This document shows positions 1-9,669 of a stretch of 64,000 nucleotides of DNA, piece after piece. Made by a program: the position numbers and the translations under genes. The notes below the pieces were generated by a model that saw only the letters and a program-made list of their open reading frames with translations, had not been told where the DNA came from and did no database searches. Positions within the stretch are counted from its first letter, which is position 1. Every line of letters starts with the position of its first letter. The stretch spans positions 114,525 through 178,524 of the forward strand of contig JAEUHK010000085.1 of the NCBI GenBank assembly GCA_016795465.1. The letters are read 5' to 3'. The DNA comes from Verrucomicrobiaceae bacterium (GTDB taxonomy: Bacteria; Verrucomicrobiota; Verrucomicrobiia; Verrucomicrobiales; Verrucomicrobiaceae).

Positions 1-140
1 TGCACGTAGCCCGCGGGCTTCGATCCGGCGCTGGCGACTTCGAGGATGTCGCCCGCGACATGGCGCAGCAGGCCTTCGGCAAGGTGGGAACGGCAGGAAT
101 TGCCGGTGCAGAGGATGAGGATGAGGGGTTTGGTGGGCAT
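1..140 (-). CDS. arsC: Arsenate reductase, LMW-phosphatase type (partial, 3' end outside window)
   Basis: The gene reads leftwards off the window, so only about 46 codons are visible. The N-terminus MPTKPLILILCTGNSCRS holds the Cys-X5-Arg phosphate loop (Cys11 to Arg17) of the low-molecular-weight phosphatase fold. Thioredoxin-linked arsenate reductases use this fold to reduce arsenate to arsenite. It lies downstream of arsR and the DUF6428 gene on the same strand, which supports the arsenate reductase call over a generic tyrosine phosphatase. The later resolving cysteines cannot be seen. A dispersed repeat (163-262) separates it from the upstream gene, so cotranscription is likely but not certain. 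Confidence 0.85.
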   Translation of the reverse strand, partial: MPTKPLILILCTGNSCRSHLAEGLLRHVAGDILEVASAGSKPAGYV

Positions 141-162
141 GGGAAGAAAGGGGAGGGGAATG

Positions 163-262
163 TCGAATGACGAATTTAGAATGACGAATGAATGACGAAG
201 TCAGTGGGCTGTTGGGGCTTGGGCATTCATTCGTCATTCATCATTCTGGTTTCGTCATTTTG
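163..262. repeat. Dispersed palindromic repeat, family A (ATGACGAA type)
   Basis: This roughly 100-bp block is built from repeats of ATGACGAAT and its complement TTCGTCATT. The right edge reads TTCTGGTTTCGTCATTTT. The same edge and internal layout recur at 33985-34113. It fills most of the gap between arsC and the DUF6428 gene. No transposase is linked to it, and a REP/MITE-like non-autonomous element is the likely nature. Confidence 0.75.
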
Positions 263-266
263 AGCG

Positions 267-740
267 CTAGCAGCACTTCGAGCCGGGTGTGCAGCATGAA
301 ACAGGTTGTGGAGCCGGAGCGCACTCGCCGGGAAGGCAAATGCCTCGCGCGAGGCAGTCGGTGTGTTTCCAGCCGCAGCGGAAGGCGAGCGAGCCGTCGA
401 TGATCTCGGCGCTTTCGACGGGGAATTGGGCCACGACGCCGTCTTCGTATTCGATTTCGACGGGCAGCTCGTGATGCGGGAGCACATCGCCCGCTTTATC
501 GAAGATGGCAGCTAGTTTGCCGGCGAAGAGGCGATGATCGACGTCGTCGTGCACCCAGGTTTGCAGCAAACAAGTCTCCAGCGTGCGACGCGTGCCGCCG
601 CAGTCGATGAAGCGCTTCGTGACGTGGCCCACCTCGGTGATGTGGAAGTGGGCGGGGATCAATCCGCCGTCGGGGAGGACGAAGGCGAGCGGTTTGTCGG
701 CGTGGGAGCGGAGTTGGGTGAGGAATTCAGCGATGGTCAT
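267..740 (-). CDS. DUF6428 family protein, arsenic-locus associated
   Basis: This 157-residue soluble protein begins MTIAEFLTQLRSHADKPLAFVLPDGG and has a Cys-rich end (CLPGEC, then CCTPGSKCC). I recognise it as the DUF6428 type, which commonly sits beside arsR in arsenic-resistance loci. No biochemical role is established. The clustered cysteines could bind arsenite or another thiophilic metal, but that is inference. It starts 6 bp after the arsR stop, so the two genes are almost certainly cotranscribed from the divergent ars promoter. The Cys-rich tail ends just before the family A repeat, and the repeat does not enter the reading frame. Confidence 0.75.
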   Translation of the reverse strand: MTIAEFLTQLRSHADKPLAFVLPDGGLIPAHFHITEVGHVTKRFIDCGGTRRTLETCLLQTWVHDDVDHRLFAGKLAAIFDKAGDVLPHHELPVEIEYEDGVVAQFPVESAEIIDGSLAFRCGWKHTDCLARGICLPGECAPAPQPVSCCTPGSKCC

Positions 741-746
741 GGGAAA

Positions 747-1055
747 TCAGCAGCAGGTGGTTTTTTTGCCGCCGCAGGCCAGCCGGTCCACGCAGCGGAG
801 AAAGTCGCCAAGGCAGTCGCAGGCGAGCGAGTAGTAGATGTTCAGGCCGCGCTTCTCGCAGTTCAGCACGCCGGCCTCGCGCATGAGCGTGAGATGCTTC
901 GAAACCGTGGACATGTCCGCGCCGACGAGGTCCTTCAGGTCGCACACGCACATTTCGCCCTTCATGAGCGACTCCGCGATGAGCAGGCGGGACGGATGCC
1001 CCAGCGCCTTGATCACAGCGGCACGGTCTTCGAGCTTTTTCTTGGTGGCGGGCAT
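747..1055 (-). CDS. arsR: ArsR/SmtB family arsenite-responsive repressor
   Basis: This 102-residue winged-helix protein has the ArsR order: helix ALGHPSRLLIAESL (17-30), the metal-sensing motif ECVCDL-like MCVCDL with Cys36 and Cys38, and the recognition helix STVSKHLTLMREAGVL. The C-terminus adds a cluster of cysteines (ACDCLGDFLRC and CGGKKTTCC), so the arsenite site may use more ligands than the two Cys of the alpha-3 motif. Such proteins repress their own operon until arsenite or antimonite binds. A perfect 8-bp inverted repeat at 1057-1078, touching the start codon, is the likely operator. The gene is divergent from arsD-arsA. Confidence 0.92.
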   Translation of the reverse strand: MPATKKKLEDRAAVIKALGHPSRLLIAESLMKGEMCVCDLKDLVGADMSTVSKHLTLMREAGVLNCEKRGLNIYYSLACDCLGDFLRCVDRLACGGKKTTCC

Positions 1056-1056
1056 C

Positions 1057-1078
1057 TATTTGGCGAAATAGCCAAATA
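1057..1078. promoter_or_regulatory. Probable ArsR operator in the divergent ars promoter
   Basis: TATTTGGC (1057-1064) and GCCAAATA (1071-1078) form a perfect 8-bp inverted repeat with a 6-bp spacer. It lies 1 bp upstream of the arsR start and within the 94-bp arsR/arsD intergenic region. The AT-rich dyad suits an ArsR-family site, and one site could control both directions. I cannot assign -35/-10 boxes with confidence. Confidence 0.7.
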
Positions 1079-1149
1079 AAGCAGGCGGGCAACAAGTTTC
1101 GCTCAGTGACGTAGCTTTACTTGCTCACGAACCGCACGAGCCTCCTGCA

Positions 1150-1475
1150 ATGAAAACCATCCAGGTCTTTGATCCTCCCATGTGCTGCTCCACCGGCATC
1201 TGCGGGCCGAGTGTCGATCCCGATCTCGTGAACTTCGCCGCGATGCTCTCGCAGCTCGCGAACATGGGCGTGAAGATTGAGCGCCAGAACCTCGGCCAGC
1301 AGCCGATGGCCTTCGCGAAGCATCCGGTCGTGAAGGAGTTGCTGCAAAAAGAGGGCACCGGAGTGCTGCCGCTCATTTTTCTCGATGGCGCGATCTACCA
1401 AAAGGGCCGCTATCTGAATCACGACGAGCGCCCGGTCTTCTTCCGCGCTGCGCTGGGCCAGGAGGAGCACGCGTC

Positions 1476-1479
<4 letters not shown>
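1150..1479 (+). CDS. arsD: Arsenite metallochaperone ArsD
   Basis: This 109-residue thioredoxin-fold protein passes As(III) or Sb(III) to the ArsA ATPase. The N-terminus MKTIQVFDPPMCCSTGICG carries Cys12, Cys13 and Cys18, the exact spacing of the metal-transfer triad of E. coli ArsD. The later vicinal Cys pairs found in plasmid ArsD proteins are absent, and these are known to be dispensable for chaperone function. It is the first gene of the rightward ars transcript, and its stop overlaps the arsA start (ATGA, 1476-1479), indicating translational coupling. Confidence 0.93.
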
Positions 1480-3320
<1,841 letters not shown>

Positions 3321-4187
3321 AGTGCGACGCATGCCGGAAACCCAGTTCGAACGCGATTTCCTTCAGCGTGCCATTCCCCGCGAGCACCCGCTCCCGCGCC
3401 GCATCGAGCCGACGCTTCTCCAAATAGCGCCGCAGGCTCGTGCCGAGGTGCTGTTGCAGCAGTTGATCCGCACGGCGCAGGCCCAAACCGAAGCCCGGCG
3501 GCAAACTCGGTGTCGTTTGATCGAGCGGACGTGAGTCCAGCCACGCGATGAGCTGCTCCACGCGACCTCGACGCCCTTTCGCCGCCACACGCGGCTCCGG
3601 CTCGATGCCGTTTTGATGCAGCACCGCACTCCAAACCGCGAACCACTCCAAAAACGCCGCCTCACGCGCCGACCACGTCGCGAGTGAGTGCGTCGCAGGC
3701 TTCACCGCCTCGCGAAACGTCACCGCTTCGCGACCGCGATGCACGCAGCGGAAGAGTTCCATCGTCGCCGTGCGCAGCGCGGTCGATTTCGCGGCGAAAT
3801 TCAGCCCGCGCCGAAACACCGGCCGTTCATCCGGCCACTGGCAGCGAAAACCGACCGACAGCAACCGCGTGCCCGGCGCAAACCAATGCTGCCTCGGCCC
3901 CGGTGCCGAGAAAAACGCCTCGCCACGCTTCACGACGAACTCTTTCCCATCCGCCCGAATCCGCCCGCTGCCCTGCTCGATGAAAAACACCCCCGCCGGC
4001 ACCGGAATTTCCGCCGACCACACCCCGCACACCGGCACCGCCCCACGATACACCCACAGCCACTCCCAGCGCAGGCTGCGCCAGGCATCGGCAGTGAATT
4101 CGGGTGGTCGGGGCATGTGTAAGTGATTTCCGTTTAGCATAACACACGGTGGTTGTCGGTGTCGCCGACTTCAGCTTTGCTAGGCGA

Positions 4188-6539
4188 ATGAAGACCAACC
4201 TTCTCGCCCTGTCTCTTTTTGCCGGAATCGCCCTCGCGCAGGAGCCGCGCAACATCAGTGGCATCTATCCGTCGCTGGCCATGTTCAACAACGAGGGCGA
4301 GTGCGGTACGGGGGCGGTGGTGCCTTGGGCAGATCGGCTCTGGGTCATCACGTATGGGCCGCATCTGCCGTTCGGATCGAGCGACAAACTTTACGAGATC
4401 ACGCCGGACTTGAAGCAAGTCGTGCGACCGGAAAGCGTCGGCGGCACACCGGCGAACCGCATGATCCATGACGAGTCGCAGCAGCTTTTCATCGGGCCGT
4501 ATGTCATCGATGCAGAGCGTAAAGTGCGCGTCATCCCGCCCTACATCATGCCAGGCCGTCTCACCGGCAATGCGCGGCACCTGACCGATCCTGCGGGCAA
4601 GATCTACTACGCCACGATGGAGGAAGGCCTCTACGAGGTCGATGTGAAGTCGCTCGCCGTGAAAAACTTCATCCGCGACGGCAACGGCATCAAAAAAGAC
4701 TTCAAGGTCGAGACACCACTCTCCAAGCTCGACTCCCAACTGCCCGGCTACCACGGCAAAGGCCTGTATTCGAGCCAAGGCCGCGTCATCTACGCGAACA
4801 ACGGCGACCGCGACAAGCGCGTGCTCACCGATCCCACCACGCCTAGCGGCGCGCTTGGCGAATGGACCGGCAGCGGCGACTGGCAGCTCGTGCGCCGCAA
4901 TCAATTCACCGAAGTCACCGGCCCCGGCGGCATTCACGGCAGCGACCCGAATGCTCCCGTGTGGAGCATCGGCTGGGATGCGAAGTCGCTCATCCTCATG
5001 GTGCTCGATAGTGATGCGGGCACTCCTGCCCGCTCAACTTGGAAATCCTTCCGCCTCCCGAAAGTCAGCCACAGCTACGACGGCGCGCACGGTTGGAACA
5101 CCGAATGGCCGCGCATCCGCGACATCGGCGAAGACAACCTGCTCATGACCATGCACGGCGCGTTCTGGAGCTTCCCGAAGACCTTTTCCGCGTCGAACAC
5201 GAACGGCATCCGCGCCCGCAGCGCCTACTTGAAGGTCATCGGCGACTTCACGCGCTGGAACGACCGCCTCGTCTTCGGCTGCGATGACTCCGCGAAGTCC
5301 GAGTTCCTCAACAAGCGCAAAGTCAAAGGCGGCATCGACAGCATCGGCCAGTCGCAGAGCAATCTGTGGTTCACCAGCCCCGACACGCCCGGCAAACTCG
5401 GCCCCGCGCACGCCAGCGGCGCGGTGTGGCTGCACGACAGCGTCAAAGCGGGCGATTTGAGCGATCCCTTCCTCGTCGCCGGTTGGAAGCATCGCAGCGT
5501 GTGGCACATCGACCATGCCACCGGTGAATCGAAGCGCGTCGCGATCACTGGCGACGACGAATGGCTGCGCGTGAAGGCCGAAAAAGACTCCAAAGACTTC
5601 AGCGTGCTCATCACGCTCTCGAATGGCGAATCCCGCACCACCGAGCCCGATGCTATTTTCGACGGCATCGCCCGAATCGGCGATGAAAACGCCCAAACCG
5701 GCCTTTTCCGCCCTCGCGGCGAAAACAAGCGCACGCTGAGTTTCGCGACGAAAGACGGCTACTACGAGATGGGAGCCGATTTGGCCCTCAAACGCGTCGA
5801 AGACGCCAAAGCGAAGGCCTTTGTCGAAAAAGCCGTCGCGTTGCCGAAGAACGTCATCACGCTCGATGAGGCCAGCGTGCTCGTCGTCGATGATCGCGGC
5901 CGTCGCTGGCGTCTCCCGCGTGCCTCAAAGGCCTACGACGCCGCCACAAAGGCAGGCGAGCTGCGCATCTGCCGTGAGGTCGCCACCGAGCGCGACATGC
6001 TCAGCGCCTGCGGCACCTTCTTCGAACTGCCCGCCGAAAACGCCGACGGCTTCGCGAAGATCCGCCCCATCTGCTCGCACAACCTGCGCGTCACCGACTT
6101 CGGCGGCTACCGCGGCCTCTTCATCATGAGCGGCATCAAACCGGATGCCAAAGCCAGCGATCACATCCTCCGCAGCGATGACGGCAAAGCCGCCCTTTGG
6201 GCCGGAGCCATCGACGACCTCTGGAAACTCGGCAAACCCCGCGGCGAAGGCGGCCCGTGGAAGGCCACGAAGGTCAAAGCCGGTCAAAAGAGCGATCCTT
6301 ACCTCATGTGGGCCTACGATCAGCGCACGCTGACGCTCAGCCACGATCAAAACGAGCCCGTGAGCTTCCACATCGAGCTCGACCTCACCGGCACCGGCCT
6401 CTGGGTCACCCACAAACACCACGAAGTCTCCCCCGGCGAAGAAACCGCCCTCACCTTCGACCCCGCCGTGCAAGTCCGCTGGCTCCGCGTCACCGCCGAC
6501 AAAGCCTGCGCCGCGACGGCGTGGCTGAAGTATGAGTGA
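4188..6539 (+). CDS. Large secreted protein of unknown function
   Basis: The 783 residues begin at the internal Met that opens a clear signal peptide, MKTNLLALSLFAGIALA, in preference to the longer frame from 4149. The mature part starts QEPRNISGIYPSLAMFNNEGECGTG. It has repeated short strands with W/Y and DxxG turns (PDLKQVV, YEVDVKSLAV, WHIDHATGESKRV), which suggests a beta-propeller. The last ~90 residues look like a separate beta-sandwich ending VRWLRVTADKACAATAWLKYE. I do not recognise a named family. One arm of a family C palindrome lies inside the frame near residue 276. The next gene, trpC, follows after 50 bp. Confidence 0.8.
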   Translation: MKTNLLALSLFAGIALAQEPRNISGIYPSLAMFNNEGECGTGAVVPWADRLWVITYGPHLPFGSSDKLYEITPDLKQVVRPESVGGTPANRMIHDESQQLFIGPYVIDAERKVRVIPPYIMPGRLTGNARHLTDPAGKIYYATMEEGLYEVDVKSLAVKNFIRDGNGIKKDFKVETPLSKLDSQLPGYHGKGLYSSQGRVIYANNGDRDKRVLTDPTTPSGALGEWTGSGDWQLVRRNQFTEVTGPGGIHGSDPNAPVWSIGWDAKSLILMVLDSDAGTPARSTWKSFRLPKVSHSYDGAHGWNTEWPRIRDIGEDNLLMTMHGAFWSFPKTFSASNTNGIRARSAYLKVIGDFTRWNDRLVFGCDDSAKSEFLNKRKVKGGIDSIGQSQSNLWFTSPDTPGKLGPAHASGAVWLHDSVKAGDLSDPFLVAGWKHRSVWHIDHATGESKRVAITGDDEWLRVKAEKDSKDFSVLITLSNGESRTTEPDAIFDGIARIGDENAQTGLFRPRGENKRTLSFATKDGYYEMGADLALKRVEDAKAKAFVEKAVALPKNVITLDEASVLVVDDRGRRWRLPRASKAYDAATKAGELRICREVATERDMLSACGTFFELPAENADGFAKIRPICSHNLRVTDFGGYRGLFIMSGIKPDAKASDHILRSDDGKAALWAGAIDDLWKLGKPRGEGGPWKATKVKAGQKSDPYLMWAYDQRTLTLSHDQNEPVSFHIELDLTGTGLWVTHKHHEVSPGEETALTFDPAVQVRWLRVTADKACAATAWLKYE
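5013..5033. repeat. Single arm of family C palindrome inside a CDS
   Basis: GCGGGCACTCCTGCCCGC and flanking bases match one arm of the full palindrome at 23197-23259. Here it encodes DAGTPAR within a longer frame, between VLDS and STWKSF. The reading frame stays open. Confidence 0.7.
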
Positions 6540-6589
6540 GCGAAAGACGGGTTGCGCGATCGCCCACTTCCCCCACTGTGGCGGCCCTC

Positions 6590-7384
6590 ATGAACAAACT
6601 GGACGAAATCATCGCCCAAAAGCATCTCGAAGTGCAGCGCCTCCTGCCGCGTGCGGAGAAACTGCGTGCCGCCGCCGCGCTGCGGGATGACGTGCGCTCG
6701 TTTTACGATGCCCTGCGTGCCGATCCCACCCGCCTGAGCATGATCGCCGAGGTGAAGCGTGCCTCGCCCTCCGCTGGAACCATCGCGGCGGACTTTGATC
6801 CGCTCACGATTGCCCGTGGCTATGAAAAAGCGGGCGCGAATGCGCTCTCGGTGCTCACGGACGAAATGTATTTCCAGGGCCGTCTGGAGTATCTCACGCT
6901 CATTCGCGAGCAGGTGGACATTCCGTGCCTGCGGAAGGATTTCATCATTCACGAGGCGCAGATCTTTGAGGCCGTCGTGGCCGGCGCGGATGCCATCCTG
7001 CTGATCGTGGCCGCTTTGGACCAGCCGACGCTGGAGCACCTGCTGGAGGTGGCGCATACCTTCCAGCTCGATGCGCTCGTCGAGGTGCATGACCTGCCGG
7101 AGCTTGAGCGTGCCCTCGCGACCGACGCCCGCATCATCGGCGTGAACAATCGCAACTTGAAGCACTTCACCGTGGACCTCGGCACGACCGAAAAACTGGC
7201 CGAAGAAGTGCCGGATGATGTCGTGCTGGTGGCCGAGAGCGGCATCAAGACGGTGGCGGACGCCCAACGTCTCGCCGAGGCCGGTGCGGACGCTTTGCTC
7301 GTTGGCGAGACATTGATGCGCAGCCCGAACATCATGGTGGATCTGCCTGCGCTGCGTGTGCCGGTGGCACCGAGGGATGCGTGA
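6590..7384 (+). CDS. trpC: Indole-3-glycerol phosphate synthase
   Basis: This is a 264-residue TIM-barrel enzyme of tryptophan biosynthesis. It converts 1-(2-carboxyphenylamino)-1-deoxyribulose 5-phosphate to indole-3-glycerol phosphate. The start at 6590 (MNKLDEIIAQKHLEV) matches the family N-terminus. The frame is open to 6536, but those residues are unlike IGPS. Family motifs are MIAEVKRASPSAG (catalytic Lys), VLTDEMYFQGRLEYL, LRKDFIIHEAQIFEA, IGVNNRNLKHFTVDL, and AESGIKT with GADALLVGETLM. No other trp gene is present here, so trpC is apparently dispersed from the rest of the pathway. Confidence 0.96.
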   Translation: MNKLDEIIAQKHLEVQRLLPRAEKLRAAAALRDDVRSFYDALRADPTRLSMIAEVKRASPSAGTIAADFDPLTIARGYEKAGANALSVLTDEMYFQGRLEYLTLIREQVDIPCLRKDFIIHEAQIFEAVVAGADAILLIVAALDQPTLEHLLEVAHTFQLDALVEVHDLPELERALATDARIIGVNNRNLKHFTVDLGTTEKLAEEVPDDVVLVAESGIKTVADAQRLAEAGADALLVGETLMRSPNIMVDLPALRVPVAPRDA

Positions 7385-7397
7385 AGAGGGAAGGGGG

Positions 7398-7463
7398 ACT
7401 GGAGTGGTGGAATGATGGAGTGGTGGTCCAATCCCCATTTCTCCAGCACTCCATGACTCCAGT
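7398..7463. repeat. Imperfect palindromic repeat, family B (GGAGTGGTGGA type)
   Basis: ACTGGAGTGGTGGAATGATG (left) faces a right arm whose complement reads ACTGGAGTCATGGAGTGCTG, giving a long imperfect hairpin between trpC and the esterase. Related copies lie at 34687-34719 and 57591-57656. It is intergenic and could also act as a transcript end. Confidence 0.65.
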
Positions 7464-7527
7464 TGGTTTGATGGCTTGTTGAAATGAAGTGTCGGCCAGG
7501 GGCGTTCTTTGCGCCCTCTTTGACCAC

Positions 7528-9087
7528 ATGAAACGTCTCTCGATCCTCTCTCTCCTCGCGTTCGCGGCCGCCGCGCACGCGGAAATCAAACTCCCCGCCA
7601 TCATCGGGGACAACATGGTGCTTCAGCAGAAGCAAACGAACCCGATCTGGGGCTGGGACACGCCCGGCACGAAGGTCACCGTGACCTTCAATGGCCAAAC
7701 CAAGACCGGCGAGGCCGATGCGCAGGGCAAGTGGACCGTGAAGCTCGATCCCGTGCCTGCCAACGCAAAGCCCGCGACGATGGGCATCAAGGGCACGAAC
7801 AAGGTGGAACTCAAAAACATCCTCGTCGGCGAGGTTTGGATCTGCTCCGGCCAGTCGAACATGCAGTGGAGCGTCTCGCAGAGCTATGACGCCGATTTGG
7901 AGATCGCCACGGCGAAGTTCCCGAACATCCGCCTCATCTCCGTGCCGCAGGTCGGCACGCAGGAGCCGCAGAACGACTTCAAAGGCGCGTGGGCGGAGTG
8001 CTCGCCGGCCAATGTGGGCGAGTTCAGCGGTGTGGGCTTTTTCTTCGGTCGCACGCTGCATCAGACGCTCGATGTGCCGGTCGGTCTCATCGACAACGCC
8101 TGGGGCGGCAGCGCCGCGGAAGCTTGGGTGCGCCGCGATGTGCTGGAGAAAGATGCCCGCTTCAAAACCCTCATGGACGGCTGGGTGACGCGTGAGAAGG
8201 ATCTCTCCAGCGACGCTGCGAAGCAGAAATACGAAACCGCCCTCGCCGCTTGGAAAAAGCGTGCCGAAGAGGCCAAGGCGAAAAAGGTCGAATTCCGCGA
8301 GCGTGCTCCGCAGAGCCCGCAGCAGCAGCTTTCCGGCAACAGCCGCCCCGGCAACATCTACAACGGCGTTTTGCTCCCCACCATCGGCTACGGGATCAAA
8401 GGCGCCATCTGGTATCAGGGCGAGAGCAATGCCTCCCGCGCTTATGAATACGGCTACCTCTTCCCGCTCATGATCCAGCATTGGCGCGACGAGTGGAAGC
8501 AGGGTGATTTCCCCTTCTACTGGGTGCAACTCGCCGACTTCATGGCAGAGAAGCCCGAGCCCGGCGACAGCTCCTGGGCCGAACTCCGTGAAAGCCAGAC
8601 GAAGACGCAAAACGCCATCAAAAACGGCGGCCAGGCCGTCATCATCGACATCGGCGAAGGCCGCGACATCCACCCGCGCAACAAGCGTGACGTCGCTGAT
8701 CGCCTCGTGCGTCTCGCGCTCGCCAAAGACTACGGCGTCAAGATTCCGTATCGCAGCCCCGAGTACAAGAGCGTCGAAATCCAGGGCAACAAAGCCATCG
8801 TCACTCTCGATACCTTCGGCAGCAGCCTTTACACCTTCGACGTGACCGAAGTGAAAGGCCTCGCCGTCTGCGGCGCAGACAAAAAATGGGTCTGGGCCAC
8901 CGGCAAGCTCGTCGGAGCCGACAAGATCGAAGTCACCGCCCCCGGCGTCGCGAAGCCCGTCGCCGTGCGCTATGCGTGGAGCGACAATCCGGTGTGCAAT
9001 CTTTTCAGCAAAGAAGGCCTGCCCGTCACGCCTTTCCGCACGGATGACTTCCCGATGACGACCAAACCGGTCGCACCGGCGAAGTGA
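7528..9087 (+). CDS. Sialate O-acetylesterase (SGNH/GDSL family), secreted
   Basis: This is a 519-residue protein starting at the Met of a signal peptide (MKRLSILSLLAFAAAAHA). It has the family N-terminal beta domain (IKLPAIIGDNMVLQQ, WGWDTPGTKVTVTF) and then the SGNH catalytic core. The core contains the nucleophile block ICSGQSNMQW, the GAIWYQGESNA motif and the late catalytic region IDIGEGRDIHPRNKRDVADRL with Asp/His. Such enzymes remove O-acetyl esters from sialic acids, and related ones act on xylan. The substrate is not predictable here. It stands alone, followed by a strong terminator at 9111-9140. Confidence 0.92.
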   Translation: MKRLSILSLLAFAAAAHAEIKLPAIIGDNMVLQQKQTNPIWGWDTPGTKVTVTFNGQTKTGEADAQGKWTVKLDPVPANAKPATMGIKGTNKVELKNILVGEVWICSGQSNMQWSVSQSYDADLEIATAKFPNIRLISVPQVGTQEPQNDFKGAWAECSPANVGEFSGVGFFFGRTLHQTLDVPVGLIDNAWGGSAAEAWVRRDVLEKDARFKTLMDGWVTREKDLSSDAAKQKYETALAAWKKRAEEAKAKKVEFRERAPQSPQQQLSGNSRPGNIYNGVLLPTIGYGIKGAIWYQGESNASRAYEYGYLFPLMIQHWRDEWKQGDFPFYWVQLADFMAEKPEPGDSSWAELRESQTKTQNAIKNGGQAVIIDIGEGRDIHPRNKRDVADRLVRLALAKDYGVKIPYRSPEYKSVEIQGNKAIVTLDTFGSSLYTFDVTEVKGLAVCGADKKWVWATGKLVGADKIEVTAPGVAKPVAVRYAWSDNPVCNLFSKEGLPVTPFRTDDFPMTTKPVAPAK

Positions 9088-9110
9088 GCCGATTCGAGAG
9101 CTTCTGAGCC

Positions 9111-9140
9111 AAGCCGGAGACCGAAAGTCTCCGGCTTTTT
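9111..9140 (+). terminator. Rho-independent terminator after the acetylesterase
   Basis: AAGCCGGAGA (9111-9120) and TCTCCGGCTT (9128-9137) form a perfect 10-bp stem around CCGAAAG, followed by TTT. The loop holds a GAAA sequence, as does the terminator at 63162. Confidence 0.88.
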
Positions 9141-9179
9141 GCTGGTCAATCACCTCCGAGGCGTCGTATCCTCGCCCGC

Positions 9180-9545
9180 ATGGAAAACAGCGCCCTTCCT
9201 CCGTCCTTGCCTCCGCGTCCGGTTGCCACCCAGGATGACAAGACTCTCGGCATCGTGATGCATTTGCTCTGCATCGTCGGCTTTCCCGTGATCGGGCCGC
9301 TGATCGTCTGGCTGATGAAAAAAGACCAAAGCCCCTACCTCGACGCCCAGGGCCGCGAGCTGCTGAACTTCCAGCTTTCGTATTTCATCTATGCGTTGAT
9401 CTCGCTGGTGCTCGTGGCCGTGCTCATCGGCATCCCGCTGCTTTTTGCCGTGGGCATCGCCTCGCTGGTGTTCACCATCATCGGCATCGTAAAGGCCTCC
9501 GAGGGGCAGGTGTATCGCTTCCCGCTGTGCATTCGCCTGCTGTGA
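9180..9545 (+). CDS. DUF4870 (Tic20-like) small membrane protein
   Basis: This 121-residue protein starts with MENSALPPSLPPRPVATQDDK and has three or four hydrophobic segments (MHLLCIVGFPVIGPLIVWLM, FQLSYFIYALISLVLVAVLIGIPLL, VGIASLVFTIIGIV). Between them is the polar turn KKDQSPYLDAQGRELLNFQ, which is characteristic of the DUF4870 family. Its function is unknown. It is a single gene behind the 9111 terminator, so it must have its own promoter in the short gap. The 124 bp after it contain no gene that I can support. Confidence 0.88.
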   Translation: MENSALPPSLPPRPVATQDDKTLGIVMHLLCIVGFPVIGPLIVWLMKKDQSPYLDAQGRELLNFQLSYFIYALISLVLVAVLIGIPLLFAVGIASLVFTIIGIVKASEGQVYRFPLCIRLL

Positions 9546-9669
9546 GGCACGGAACAAGCTGCCAGCAGGCTCCGGGCGGGCTTTTCTTGGGCTCATCTTG
9601 ACCATGCCTTGACCTGTCCGCCGCCCTTTTTACCTCTCACGCCCTCAAAACCGCCTTTCCCCGCCTCTC

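Noticed and set aside
6949..9153. 734-residue minus-strand frame across trpC and the acetylesterase
   Set aside because: It covers two well-recognised genes on the other strand and has no family motif.
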